A stretch of 64,000 bases of DNA from Paraburkholderia sp. PGU19 (GTDB lineage: Bacteria > Pseudomonadota > Gammaproteobacteria > Burkholderiales > Burkholderiaceae), in assembly GCF_013426915.1 (NCBI RefSeq), contig NZ_AP023181.1, forward strand, positions 1,798,001-1,862,000. The letters are read 5' to 3'. Within the stretch, counting starts at the first letter, position 1. The number at the start of each line of letters is the position of its first letter. The notes under the pieces are model-generated. The model made no database searches. It had not been told where the DNA came from and was given only the letters and a program-made list of their open reading frames with translations. Of the stretch, positions 26,972-35,855 are shown piece by piece. Made by a program: the position numbers and the translations under genes.

Positions 26972-27529
26972 TCAGTGCACAGGCCCGTGACCTCCGCCGC
27001 CGCCCCAGTAATGGCCACCGCCACCGCCGCCACCGCCACCGCCACCGCCGCCCCAGCCACCACCGCCGCCCCGCCATCGATATCCGTGGCCCGTCCAGCC
27101 GCTCTGGCCGGACCAGCCACCTCCGGGTCCGTGGCCCCAGCCGTGCCCGCCCCAGCCTCCATGGCCCCAGTGGCCATGATGGCCTCCGCCGTAACAGCAG
27201 CCGCCCCAATAGCCGAAGCTCAGTGACACCGAGGGTCCCCACCACGGCCAGCCGTAGTACGGATACGGGGCGGGGTAGTACGCAGGCTCGACGAAGACGG
27301 GCGCGGCGGTGGCGACATAGGCGTTCGTCGATGCAGTCGCATCTGACACCGTGCCGGGTATGGCTTCATCGGGCACCATGAACGGATATGGCTGCGTCGC
27401 CGCCGTCGGCACATCACCGTAGGGAACGTAGCCGTAGGGCACGTAGTAGTAGCAACCGGACAGGGCTGTGGACAGCGCCACCACCGCAACGGCGCTGCGT
27501 GCGCACGACGCTGCATCAGGCGGTTTCAT
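26972..27529 (-). CDS. Gly/Trp/His/Tyr-rich lipoprotein
   Basis: 185 residues. A signal with lipobox LSGC (mature Cys at about 26) is followed by a Tyr/Pro segment (YYYVPYGYVPYG), a linker, and then a low-complexity tail rich in Gly, Trp and His (HHGHWGHGGWGGHGWGHG), ending with a poly-Gly block. The tail has no fold signature. Many His residues suggest metal binding or surface exposure, but that is a guess. Its low complexity could make nearby indels hard to see; the frame is intact as given. Confidence 0.7.
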   Translation of the reverse strand: MKPPDAASCARSAVAVVALSTALSGCYYYVPYGYVPYGDVPTAATQPYPFMVPDEAIPGTVSDATASTNAYVATAAPVFVEPAYYPAPYPYYGWPWWGPSVSLSFGYWGGCCYGGGHHGHWGHGGWGGHGWGHGPGGGWSGQSGWTGHGYRWRGGGGGWGGGGGGGGGGGGGHYWGGGGGHGPVH

Positions 27530-28099
27530 GACGTACTCCTTGCTGCGCGCCCATGTGCGGCGCGCGCTCTTACAACAAGCTTATATCAGCAAGGCGGGTG
27601 CCGAATTGTGTGTCATTTTTTCGCGACCCATCAGAAAGCCGTCGCGGGGCGGGGTCCACGAGAAGACCTGGCGCGAACAATCACGGGTCGAACAAGAGAC
27701 CAAGGGACCCGATGATTTGAGCGCCTTCCTGGCGACCGGCCAGTGCGTTCAGCCGCAGGTAGCCGGTAGCCAGTTACATATCGGTTCCGGGACGGTTATC
27801 ACGCCGTCATGAGGGTCGGGGCAGCGCAGGGTATTTTCGCATTGCTCCTTTGTTTATCAGACACGCGCCCTATAACAAAGCCCACAGGTGCGAGATGCAT
27901 CGGCGGGTTCACAAGTCCCGCCGATATCGCAATTTCGCGCCTGGATGAGCTACGCTCCGTACCCCGGCCCGGCGTGTCTTCCAGATGGCGTCCGCACCAA
28001 CCGTATCCGATGCCGCCAGGGCGCGAGTGCGGAGGGTGGTGCGCGAATAACGCAACCCCCCCGGGGAAGCCTTGAAGGTGGTCAAGCAAGGAGTGAATC
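27530..28099. other. intergenic, 570 bases
   Basis: Divergent spacer between the Gly-rich lipoprotein and a small exported protein. Overlapping open frames on both strands are Arg/Pro-rich and mutually antisense. No repeat, RNA gene or operator recognised. Confidence 0.35.
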
Positions 28100-28351
28100 A
28101 TGAAATCACGGTTGATGGCCGTACTTGCTGCTGGCGGATTGCTGGTAATGCCGGGGCTCGCAAACGCCCAGGACACGATGCTGGCGCCGCAGGCGCAGCA
28201 GCAGCAAAACCTCGCTACGCCGGCGGCGGCCACGGATATGACGTATCAGTCATATGGCGGAATGCCCGCCACAAACACGCAAGCCGGCAGGCGCGTCGCG
28301 GAGAGGTGCAGGACGGACCCGCAATGCAATATCTTCTTCGGTGGTAGTTGA
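28100..28351 (+). CDS. small exported protein (83 aa)
   Basis: AAGGAG at about 28088 precedes ATG 28100. Signal peptide MKSRLMAVLAAGGLLVMPGLANA, then a Gln-rich stretch and a C-terminal pair of Cys (AERCRTDPQCNIFFGG) that could form a disulphide in the periplasm. Family not recognised. Typical of short secreted Burkholderia proteins with unknown role. Confidence 0.65.
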   Translation: MKSRLMAVLAAGGLLVMPGLANAQDTMLAPQAQQQQNLATPAAATDMTYQSYGGMPATNTQAGRRVAERCRTDPQCNIFFGGS

Positions 28352-28599
28352 GCGTAGACCCGTAGGCGCTCCCGGCGCCGGATGCCTGAAGCACTCTCAG
28401 TTATCGTGTCGGCGGGAAGCACACGAGGGCCGTCCCAATTCATAACAACGACGGCCCCAGGCAGACACGCGCCATGGATAGCTTTCATCCGCGCGCTCGT
28501 GCCAACGGTCGCTTCCCCAGAAACGTAGTCTTTTCGGTGCTTGAACGCGGGGTCGCCGCGGCCTACGCTGCAGGATTGCATCCCGTTCAGGAGGCGGCC

Positions 28600-28887
28600 A
28601 TGGAAGGCGCTGCGGTGGACGTACGCTTCGACAGCACACACCTGTTTCTCGACATGTCCGACGGCCGGGCCGTTTCATTTCCACTGGACTGGTTTCCGGT
28701 GCTCCAGGCGGCGACGGCGGCGGAGCGCGAACACTTGGCCATCTCGATGGACCATCAGCAACTGGTCTGGCCGGAAATCGATGAGGACGTGAACGTCCCG
28801 GCGCTGCTGTCATTCCAGTCCGAAAATGCGGCGCGCTCGTGTGATTCGCCGGAGGGAGACTTCCCGGCTTCGCCACCATCGACGTAG
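28600..28887 (+). CDS. DUF2442 domain protein
   Basis: 95 residues from ATG 28600 with CAGGAGG directly upstream; an upstream in-frame ATG at 28474 adds a non-family leader. The sequence VDVRFDSTHLFLDMSDGR, VSFPLDWFPVLQAAT and WPEIDEDVNVPALL matches DUF2442, a small domain often encoded near toxin-antitoxin or DUF4160 genes. No such partner is visible here. Function of the family is unproven. Confidence 0.8.
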   Translation: MEGAAVDVRFDSTHLFLDMSDGRAVSFPLDWFPVLQAATAAEREHLAISMDHQQLVWPEIDEDVNVPALLSFQSENAARSCDSPEGDFPASPPST

Positions 28888-29272
28888 GGGCTAGGACGAA
28901 AAGCGCGTCGGCCGTTACGCATCTCACCAGCATTCGCTGGCTTCCAGATTTGTCGGCACACTACCGGCCCTGTTGATACGTATCAACGCGTTGCCGGTGC
29001 GCCTTACGACTATTACGACTTTGTTGTCGAGCTGGTATCTTTCAGCGTAGTGAAGACCGGAGGCGGGCTCGAGTTGGGGTTCCATGCCGGAAGTCGTGGC
29101 GGCAGAAGGTGTCAACGTCGAAGATGATGTCGTTCTTTACCAGGGTGTTGGACCGTCGGACCTGGAGTCGCGGAATGGATTGGTCTCATGGTCGTTTGGA
29201 CTACCTTTAGAAGCGCGCCGCCAGCTCGTACAATCCTTTGCAATCCGCGATGTCCCGGAGACCAAGGCTAAC
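28888..29272. other. intergenic, 385 bases, with one perfect palindrome
   Basis: No gene is supported. The frames at 28924-29115 (minus) and 29084-29395 (plus) look protein-like in short stretches only. The region separates the accessory stress genes from the catabolic genes and may be a recombination scar. Confidence 0.35.
28972..28987. promoter_or_regulatory. 16-bp perfect palindrome, orphan operator-like
   Basis: GTTGATACGTATCAAC is fully self-complementary and resembles GntR-family operator cores. It is not directly upstream of any gene start: DUF2442 and the porin both end toward it. Confidence 0.5.
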
Positions 29273-30358
29273 CTAGAACGAATGTACGATTCCGACAACC
29301 ACCGCAAGTTGGTTAGCACCGGTCGCGACCGGGGTGGTCGACCCTGTTGCACTCAACGCAGATTTGGCGCTGTTGATGACGTACGTTATATCTGAGTACA
29401 GCATGGTGCGCTTCGATAACAGGTAATCTGCGTTGACCCCTGAACTCACCGCGTGCGCAGAGGTTGTCCGGAACGCGTGATAGTAAGAGGCGGCCGATAC
29501 TTGAAACGCGGGGGTTATCTTATAGCGGAGGCCCCCAAATACCATGGTCTGGGGCGGGGAAGCGGCAAGCGTAGCGACGATGTCGTTCAAAAGAAGTTCG
29601 TAACCGGCGTACAAGGTCGCGTCGCCGATGGTCCAAGAACCGCCCGCGAGATAGCGCCGTTCGCTGTCTCCAGACGAGGCGACAGTTGTGCCTTGGCGCT
29701 GCTCATAAACCAAACTCAAATTAAACGGCCCTTGCCGATACCGACCACCGACATCAAATTGCTTGCCAACGCGAAATTCCCCCGGGACCTGGGCACCGTT
29801 CACAATCGTCGAATCGTAGCCAAAACTGTAAAGCGCGTTCAGCTCGAACGGGCCAGCATGTCCCAGATACTCGAGCGCATTATCTGCACGTCCAACAAAC
29901 TGCGAATCCTGCGCCGACAGTCCGTAGCTGGAATAGTTGAGCGGGTCGAGCGTCAAGAAGTAACGATACATCGGCGTCATTTGCCGGCCAGCCATGACGG
30001 CGCCAAACTTGTCGCTCTCCAGGCCGACAAATGCTTGGCGGCCGAACAACCGGCCCCCTTGTTGCAATGTCCCGTTATTCGTCGCAAAACCAGATTCGAG
30101 CGTGAAAATCGAGCGCAGACCTGCTCCCAGGTCCTCCTTTCCAGTGAAACCCCAACGTGAATTGATACGATTGCCTGTGTTCACGCGAAATACGTTGCCG
30201 GAACCTTGCTTGGCAGCGTGAGTTACGTACTCGACGCCCGAGTCAACAATACCGTATAGCGTCACCGAAGACTGAGCATGCACCGTGATAGTCGCCGAAG
30301 AACATGTCGTAGCAACGAGCACAGTCCTTGCCAGTCGCGTAGTGTGATTCGATTTCAA
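29273..30358 (-). CDS. Gram-negative porin (OmpC-like)
   Basis: 361 residues. Signal peptide ending VHAQ, mature start SSVTLYGIVDSGVEYV, the PEFRGLG-like family motif region WGFTGKEDLGAGL, and the terminal Phe (VGIVHSF) required for outer-membrane insertion. A trimeric 16-strand diffusion channel is expected. The start is TTG 30358 with AAGGAG 7 bases upstream. It lies downstream of the MFS and reductase genes on the same strand and probably serves their substrate. Confidence 0.92.
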   Translation of the reverse strand: MKSNHTTRLARTVLVATTCSSATITVHAQSSVTLYGIVDSGVEYVTHAAKQGSGNVFRVNTGNRINSRWGFTGKEDLGAGLRSIFTLESGFATNNGTLQQGGRLFGRQAFVGLESDKFGAVMAGRQMTPMYRYFLTLDPLNYSSYGLSAQDSQFVGRADNALEYLGHAGPFELNALYSFGYDSTIVNGAQVPGEFRVGKQFDVGGRYRQGPFNLSLVYEQRQGTTVASSGDSERRYLAGGSWTIGDATLYAGYELLLNDIVATLAASPPQTMVFGGLRYKITPAFQVSAASYYHAFRTTSAHAVSSGVNADYLLSKRTMLYSDITYVINSAKSALSATGSTTPVATGANQLAVVVGIVHSF

Positions 30359-30450
30359 GCGTATCTCCTTGCGTGTATTTGTAGGTGTACTAATTTATAG
30401 ATTTACATGTGACCGAATTGCTCGACTTGCGTCACACCTTGTGTAGCGGA

Positions 30451-31701
30451 TTAGACTTGGGCGATGCGCTTGCCCACGAACAACATCGCTATCATTCCGA
30501 CGACCGGCCCGATAGCGAGCGTGAGAACCGCGAGTACGATGGAGTGTGTCCCGCCATATACATGTCCGACGGCCAAGGGAGACACAGCACTACCCAGCTG
30601 CCAAATGGCGTTTGTCCAACCGGCACTCGCTCCCGCCAGACGTTTTCCGGATGCATCGCTCACCTGTGCCATCAGCACCGGCAGGTAGCCATACGAGAAT
30701 GCGCCCAGAACCGGTGCGACGACATAAAACTGCGTGACGGTCGAGCACATCCCGAAAATCACCAGCGTGATGGCGAACGCGATGAGGACCAGGATGGACA
30801 TCAGCCGACGCGAAATTCCGGGCAGGTCAGAAATCCATCCGAGCGTCGGCTTCGCAATGACCGCGCCGATACCGAAGGACGCGATGATTGAGCCAGCCAC
30901 TACAGGAGATATGCCGTATTGGCGCGTCATCAGAGCATTTCCCCACGCGCCAAATCCGACGGTCGCCCAGAGTCCGCCGCACCCGGCAATCGATAGAAAA
31001 ATCAGGTTGCGATTGCGCAGGAGGCTGAGCATCTCCTTTGCACTGTTCCGTGTCGGGGCCCGCTCGCTTCCCGGACGATTCTTGAGAAACAGGAGGGAGA
31101 CTATGCCCCAGGAAAATGTGGCAATGCCCAGCATGCGGAAGGCGCTGGACCAGCCGTACTGGGCCGAGATTGATGGCACAATTGCGTTCGCGAGCACCAC
31201 AGCCAGCGATGTCGCCGTCGTGTAGATGCCCATCGCTCGGCCACGGTCTCGCGTGAACCACGCTGGAATCACTTTCATGCCGGCCGAATAATCTGCGCCG
31301 GCGGCAAAACCCATTGCCAGTTGAATCAGGATACCTACCGTCAACGACGTCGTCTCACCAAAGCAGAATGTGAAGACACCCAACGGCAGCAACGCAAGTG
31401 TCATCATGACCCTCCCGCCGAGGACGTCTGTCAGCATGCCACCGATGATGTTTGCGACGACATACCCTGCGTAGAACGCGGTCACGAAGGCGCCGAGTAG
31501 TGAAACCTGGATACCAAGCGATGAACCAACAGGCGCTGCGACCGTGCTCCACGCGACGCGGTCGACGTAGCTGAGAAGGAATGCTGCCCACACGATGAAT
31601 AACGCAACCCAACGGTAGGGGCTTGCCTCCGTTTCACCTGCGTTTGACGCGGCCCAGGCCGCACCCGGGGCGTCACTCGACGACGTCAGATTCTTTTCCA
31701 C
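30451..31701 (-). CDS. MFS transporter, anion:cation symporter type
   Basis: 416 residues from GTG 31701, which has GGAGG just upstream; a TTG at 31767 would add a charged leader. Twelve hydrophobic segments. The N-terminal signature WAAFLLSYVDRVAWSTVAAP and loop GGMLTDVLGGRVMM fit the ACS family that imports organic anions such as aromatic acids, tartrate or hexuronates. It lies 99 bases after the PDR-type reductase gene and 92 bases before the porin, all minus strand, forming an uptake and oxidation unit. Confidence 0.88.
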   Translation of the reverse strand: MEKNLTSSSDAPGAAWAASNAGETEASPYRWVALFIVWAAFLLSYVDRVAWSTVAAPVGSSLGIQVSLLGAFVTAFYAGYVVANIIGGMLTDVLGGRVMMTLALLPLGVFTFCFGETTSLTVGILIQLAMGFAAGADYSAGMKVIPAWFTRDRGRAMGIYTTATSLAVVLANAIVPSISAQYGWSSAFRMLGIATFSWGIVSLLFLKNRPGSERAPTRNSAKEMLSLLRNRNLIFLSIAGCGGLWATVGFGAWGNALMTRQYGISPVVAGSIIASFGIGAVIAKPTLGWISDLPGISRRLMSILVLIAFAITLVIFGMCSTVTQFYVVAPVLGAFSYGYLPVLMAQVSDASGKRLAGASAGWTNAIWQLGSAVSPLAVGHVYGGTHSIVLAVLTLAIGPVVGMIAMLFVGKRIAQV

Positions 31702-31800
31702 GACTCCTCCAGGGAGGGCGTGCGTTTGCCGCCCTCTTTTTCTTTCGTTTCGACATTCGGCATTCAAAGAACGCCAGGCGTGTATTGCGGATTTGCAGCG

Positions 31801-32766
31801 TTACAGGTCCAGCACGAGCCGCCTGGATTTCGAACGGGAGCAACACGGCAGAAACTGGTCGTTGCGTGCCTGCGCCTCCGGAGACAGGAACAGGTCTCGA
31901 TGGTCTGGCTCCCCGTCGAGTACGCGAGTGAGACAGGTTCCACAGATGCCTTGCTCACACGAAACCGGAATGTCAATTCCAGCGTCCGCGAGGGCTTGCG
32001 TCACTGTGCGGTCTGCGGGAATCGCTACCGTCTTCCCGGTACGTGCAAGGGAAACTTCAAACGTCCCATCAGACGAGGTGTCGACGGCGGGTGCCGAAAA
32101 GAACTCGTAATGCAGCCGATTCTCCGGCCAGCCCATTGCGCGCGCCGCATCCAGCACGACGTTCATGAAGCCTTGGGGGCCGCAGACGTAGAGATGCGTA
32201 CTTGAGCTTGCCTCTTTAAGCAGGTAATCCAGGTTGAGTCGTTGTTGCTCGTTTTCGTCGTCAAAGTGGTACCGAACCCTCTCGGACCAGGGTTCGTTAG
32301 CAAGCCGCTCTACGAAGGCTGCGCGCGAACGTGAACGCGCACAGTAATGCAGTTCGAAGTCTCCGCCGGCTCGGTCAAGGTGCTGCGCCATACAAAGTAG
32401 CGGCGTGAGTCCGATGCCCCCGGCTAGCAGCAGATGCGTAACCGGACCGGACGCGAGCGCGAAGTGATTTCGAGGTCTGCTAACTCGCAGTTCCGCTCCT
32501 TCCTGGACTGCTTCATGCATGCCCGCGGAACCACCCCGAGACTGAGGTTCGCGCAACACGGCAATCTGGTAACGAGTCCGCTCATGGGGCGCGCTGCAAA
32601 GCGAGTATTGCCGCACGTGTCCCATAGGTAAGTGGACGTCAATGTGTGAACCGGCATCGAACGCGGGCAAATCGCGACCGTCGAGACTCACGAGTTCGAA
32701 ACTGACGATGCCATCAGCCTCGACATTTCTTCGTGCAACGCGAAGGGTCATTGTGGAATCGTTCAT
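31801..32766 (-). CDS. PDR/VanB-family oxidoreductase
   Basis: 321 residues. The FMN-binding region contains RQYSLCSAPHE, the NAD-binding region LLLAGGIGLTPLL and CGPQGFM, and the C-terminal plant-type [2Fe-2S] ferredoxin has CEQGICGTC plus the distal Cys (FLPCC). Such reductases feed electrons to Rieske oxygenases like vanillate or phthalate demethylases. No oxygenase gene is in the window, so its partner must be elsewhere or lost. The ATG at 32766 sits close to the divergent MHS transporter. Confidence 0.92.
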   Translation of the reverse strand: MNDSTMTLRVARRNVEADGIVSFELVSLDGRDLPAFDAGSHIDVHLPMGHVRQYSLCSAPHERTRYQIAVLREPQSRGGSAGMHEAVQEGAELRVSRPRNHFALASGPVTHLLLAGGIGLTPLLCMAQHLDRAGGDFELHYCARSRSRAAFVERLANEPWSERVRYHFDDENEQQRLNLDYLLKEASSSTHLYVCGPQGFMNVVLDAARAMGWPENRLHYEFFSAPAVDTSSDGTFEVSLARTGKTVAIPADRTVTQALADAGIDIPVSCEQGICGTCLTRVLDGEPDHRDLFLSPEAQARNDQFLPCCSRSKSRRLVLDL

Positions 32767-32866
32767 GGCCTTTATGCGTCACTGCAACGGCGGCAACGGC
32801 GCGAGCGAAGAAAAGAGCACCGCGGCATGCGCCGCCGAAACGACAAAGGTTTGGAGAGGAGACACA

Positions 32867-34234
32867 ATGAGCAACCCATCGCATCTACCCGCGCAACAGG
32901 CGATGCGCACCCGTGCCGTCACGGCGGCCGCCATCGGCACCGCGCTCGAATGGTTCGACTTCACGCTATACGGCGCACTGGCGGCGACCGTGCTGCCGAA
33001 GCTGTTCTTTCCTGCCATGGATTCGACCTCCGCGTTGCTGGCGTCGCTGGCAACATTCGGCGTCGGCCTCGCGGCGCGGCCACTGGGCGCCATCATCTGC
33101 GGGCATCTGGGCGACAAGCTCGGCCGCCGCAACCTGATGCTCGCGACGGTGTCCGTGATGGGCCTGTCGTCGATGCTGATGGGCCTGCTGCCGACCTACG
33201 CGAGCATCGGCGTGTGGGCGCCGTTGCTGCTCGTATTGCTGCGCATCTTGCAGGGCTTTGCGCTGGGCGGCGAATCGACGGGCGCTCAACTGATGGCGAT
33301 CGAGCATGCGAGCGCCGACCGGCGCGGTAAATACTCGGGCCTGCTCGGGCTATGTTCGCCGCTCAGCCAGATCATGGCGAATGGCGTGTTGCTCGGGCTG
33401 TCGACGGCGATGTCCGCCGATGCATTCGACAGCTACGGCTGGCGCATTCCGTTCGTGATGAGCTTCATTCTCGTGATCGTCGGCGTGTATATCCGTCTGC
33501 GGGTCAGCGAGACGCCCGCGTTCGAAGCGCTGCGCAAGACGGAAGTCGTGGCAGTGGGCAGTCCGTTGCGCGATGCGCTGCGTCTGCACTGGCGCACCGT
33601 GTTGCGCTGGATGCTGTTCTTCTGCGGCCCGGCGGCGATCTTCTATCTGATCGTGGTGTTCTCGCTGAGCTATGTGACGAAGACACTCGGCGTGCCGAAG
33701 CAAACCGGCTTTCTGTTGCTGATGGGCGCGAATGTCTGCGCGATCGCCGGCGCGCTGGCGGGCGGCATGCTGAGCGATCGCATCGGACGACGCAAGGCGC
33801 TGGCGCTAGGATCATCCATGACACTCGCCATGCTCTTCTTCTATTTCCAGATTCTCGACACGAAGAGCTTCCTGCCGATGCTGCTTGCGATGGGCTTCTT
33901 TCTCGGCTTCACGCAATTTCAGAGCGGCATTCAGCCGGTTGCTTTCGCAGAAGCCTTTCCGACCAACGTGCGCTATTCGGGCTCGGCACTCGCATACACG
34001 GGCGCCAATCTCGTCGCGGGCGGCCCGATGCCCGTGCTCGCCGTGTGGCTGTTCGCGGTGTGCAACGGCTCGCCGTGGGGCGTGGTGGCTGTATGCGTCG
34101 CCTTCAACGTGATCTCGCTCATCGCGATTCTGACTGCGCCCGAAACGCTCGGCATCGACATGAATCGCGCGGACTCCAAGGCCGAAGTCATGGGCGCGGA
34201 GACGCACGGCTCGATGCAATCCCATTCCCATTGA
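32867..34234 (+). CDS. MHS-family MFS transporter, likely shikimate/quinate uptake
   Basis: 455 residues from ATG 32867, preceded by GGAGAGGAG. Metabolite:H+ symporter family features: ALEWFDFTLYGALA near the start, GHLGDKLGRRNLM, and RILQGFALGGESTGA. The open frame extends upstream to 32642 but the extra sequence is antisense to the reductase. It is 16 bases upstream of a dehydroquinate dehydratase gene in one operon and faces a quinate dehydrogenase, which argues for shikimate, quinate or dehydroshikimate as substrate. Confidence 0.88.
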   Translation: MSNPSHLPAQQAMRTRAVTAAAIGTALEWFDFTLYGALAATVLPKLFFPAMDSTSALLASLATFGVGLAARPLGAIICGHLGDKLGRRNLMLATVSVMGLSSMLMGLLPTYASIGVWAPLLLVLLRILQGFALGGESTGAQLMAIEHASADRRGKYSGLLGLCSPLSQIMANGVLLGLSTAMSADAFDSYGWRIPFVMSFILVIVGVYIRLRVSETPAFEALRKTEVVAVGSPLRDALRLHWRTVLRWMLFFCGPAAIFYLIVVFSLSYVTKTLGVPKQTGFLLLMGANVCAIAGALAGGMLSDRIGRRKALALGSSMTLAMLFFYFQILDTKSFLPMLLAMGFFLGFTQFQSGIQPVAFAEAFPTNVRYSGSALAYTGANLVAGGPMPVLAVWLFAVCNGSPWGVVAVCVAFNVISLIAILTAPETLGIDMNRADSKAEVMGAETHGSMQSHSH

Positions 34235-34250
34235 AACGCAGGCAAGCAAG

Positions 34251-34709
34251 ATGAAACCAACGGTTTATGTGTTGAACGGTTCGAACCTCAATATGCTCGG
34301 CAAACGCGAGCCGCATCTGTACGGCACGACGACGCTCGCGCAGATCAAGGAAAGAACGGAAGCGCTCGCGGCGGAACTCGGCGTGCGCTGCGAGTTTCGT
34401 CAGACCAATCACGAAGGCGTGATGGTCGACTGGCTGCAGGAAGCGTTCGAAGCGGACGCGGCCGTCATCATCAATCCCGCCGGTTTTTCGTTCGCGTCGA
34501 TTCCCGTGCTGGATGCCGTCAAGCTGATCCGTCAGCCGGTGATCGAAGTGCACATCACGAATATTCATCAGCGTGACGAGCAATACCGGCATTCGCTGAT
34601 TTCGCTGGCGGCGCGCGGCGTGATCTGCGGCCTGGGCCCGGAGGGCTATCTGCTCGCGATGCGGGCAGTCGCGAGTAGTCTTTCGCAGCAGGCAGCTACA
34701 ACGCGATGA
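34251..34709 (+). CDS. aroQ: type II 3-dehydroquinate dehydratase
   Basis: 152 residues (EC 4.2.1.10). Motifs are NGSNLNMLGKREPHLYG with lid Arg19 and catalytic Tyr24, QTNHEG, IINPAGFSFASI with N75, and EVHITNIHQRDEQYRHSL with H101 and R108. A dodecameric type II enzyme interconverting 3-dehydroquinate and 3-dehydroshikimate. The context with a quinate/shikimate dehydrogenase and transporter suggests a catabolic copy (QuiB role) rather than the biosynthetic one. Confidence 0.95.
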   Translation: MKPTVYVLNGSNLNMLGKREPHLYGTTTLAQIKERTEALAAELGVRCEFRQTNHEGVMVDWLQEAFEADAAVIINPAGFSFASIPVLDAVKLIRQPVIEVHITNIHQRDEQYRHSLISLAARGVICGLGPEGYLLAMRAVASSLSQQAATTR

Positions 34710-34719
34710 AACAGACAGC

Positions 34720-35763
34720 CTAAAACCGGTCGATCATCCCCAACTGCACGCCTCGCACTGTCGCACCAGGCCACGACGGTGCGAGGCCTGTGACGTTCAC
34801 GCCCTTGAGCGTGAATTCGCCCTGTCCGCGATTTCTCAACCAGCCTGCGCTTGCATAGAGCAGCACGCGTTTCGACATATCGTATTCGCAGGCGGCGCTG
34901 AATTGGTCGGCGTTATTGTCACCGCCCGAACGGTCGCGCAGATACGCATAGCCGAGCGACGCGCGAAATCGTGCATTGACCGCGTAACGTGCCGACACCG
35001 ACACGCCGTCGTTGTGATAACGCGGCGTGCCGCCATCGCCGTTGAAGAACGAAACGAAACCGGTCAGCGCCCCATACGCGTACGACATGCCGCCAAGATT
35101 CGCCCGCAGCGCGCCGTCGCCATGCGTCTGCTGGTGCGCATAGGAAACCCGCAACGGCCCGTTGCGCCACGCGAAGGTTTCGATATGCCCGGCGAGACCG
35201 TTGCCGTCGCCGTCGGCGGGGCCGCGCACGATCGCCATGAGTGTCGTCGAGAAGCCGTGGAATTCGGGTGACAGATACGTGATCGCGTTGCTCGCGTACG
35301 GCGTGATCTTCGACAGATTATTGAGGCCCGAGGCGATCGTGCCTGCGCCGAACGCGTCGAGTTGTCCCTTGAAGGGGATGTAGATCGGCGAATACTGGCG
35401 GCCGATGCGCACGGTGCCATACGGTGTCGCCGCGCCGATCCACGCCTGGCGATTGAAGATCGTATCCGCGACAGCGAGCGAGCCGTTACCTGAGCTAAAT
35501 CCATTCTCAAGGTCGAACAGAATCTGGACGCTGTTGCCGATATCTTCCGCGCCGCGCAGCCCCACGCGCGAGCCGCGATACGCGCCGGAATCCATGCGCG
35601 CGACGTAGCCCGCGCCCGGGTTGGTGATTTCGATGCTGGTATCGAGCGCGCCGTACAGCGTGACGGACGCCTGCGCGTGAGCGCTTGCGACATGCGCGGC
35701 GAACACGGCGAATGCAATTGACGTGCGTCGCACAGCGGGCGACGCAAGTAATGAACGTTTCAT
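34720..35763 (-). CDS. Gram-negative porin
   Basis: 347 residues from ATG 35763; an in-frame extension to 35832 is not signal-like. Signal peptide SLLASPAVRRTSIAFAVFAA..AHAQ, mature ASVTLYGALDTSIEI, RVGLRGAEDIGNS and terminal Phe (GMIDRF). It is convergent with aroQ (10 bases apart) and 92 bases downstream of the quinate dehydrogenase on the same strand, so it probably admits quinate or shikimate to the periplasm where that enzyme works. Confidence 0.9.
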   Translation of the reverse strand: MKRSLLASPAVRRTSIAFAVFAAHVASAHAQASVTLYGALDTSIEITNPGAGYVARMDSGAYRGSRVGLRGAEDIGNSVQILFDLENGFSSGNGSLAVADTIFNRQAWIGAATPYGTVRIGRQYSPIYIPFKGQLDAFGAGTIASGLNNLSKITPYASNAITYLSPEFHGFSTTLMAIVRGPADGDGNGLAGHIETFAWRNGPLRVSYAHQQTHGDGALRANLGGMSYAYGALTGFVSFFNGDGGTPRYHNDGVSVSARYAVNARFRASLGYAYLRDRSGGDNNADQFSAACEYDMSKRVLLYASAGWLRNRGQGEFTLKGVNVTGLAPSWPGATVRGVQLGMIDRF

Positions 35764-35855
35764 GAGGGAAGAGGTGAGTCTGTGCGCAGCTGGCACGATG
35801 GCGAGCGCCTGATGCGTGCAGCGAACGCGCACGCATCAGGCTCGCGCGGCACGCG

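Noticed and set aside
28924..29395. Short frames on both strands between DUF2442 and the porin
   Set aside because: Only short stretches look protein-like, the two strands overlap, and the plus frame runs into the porin coding region.
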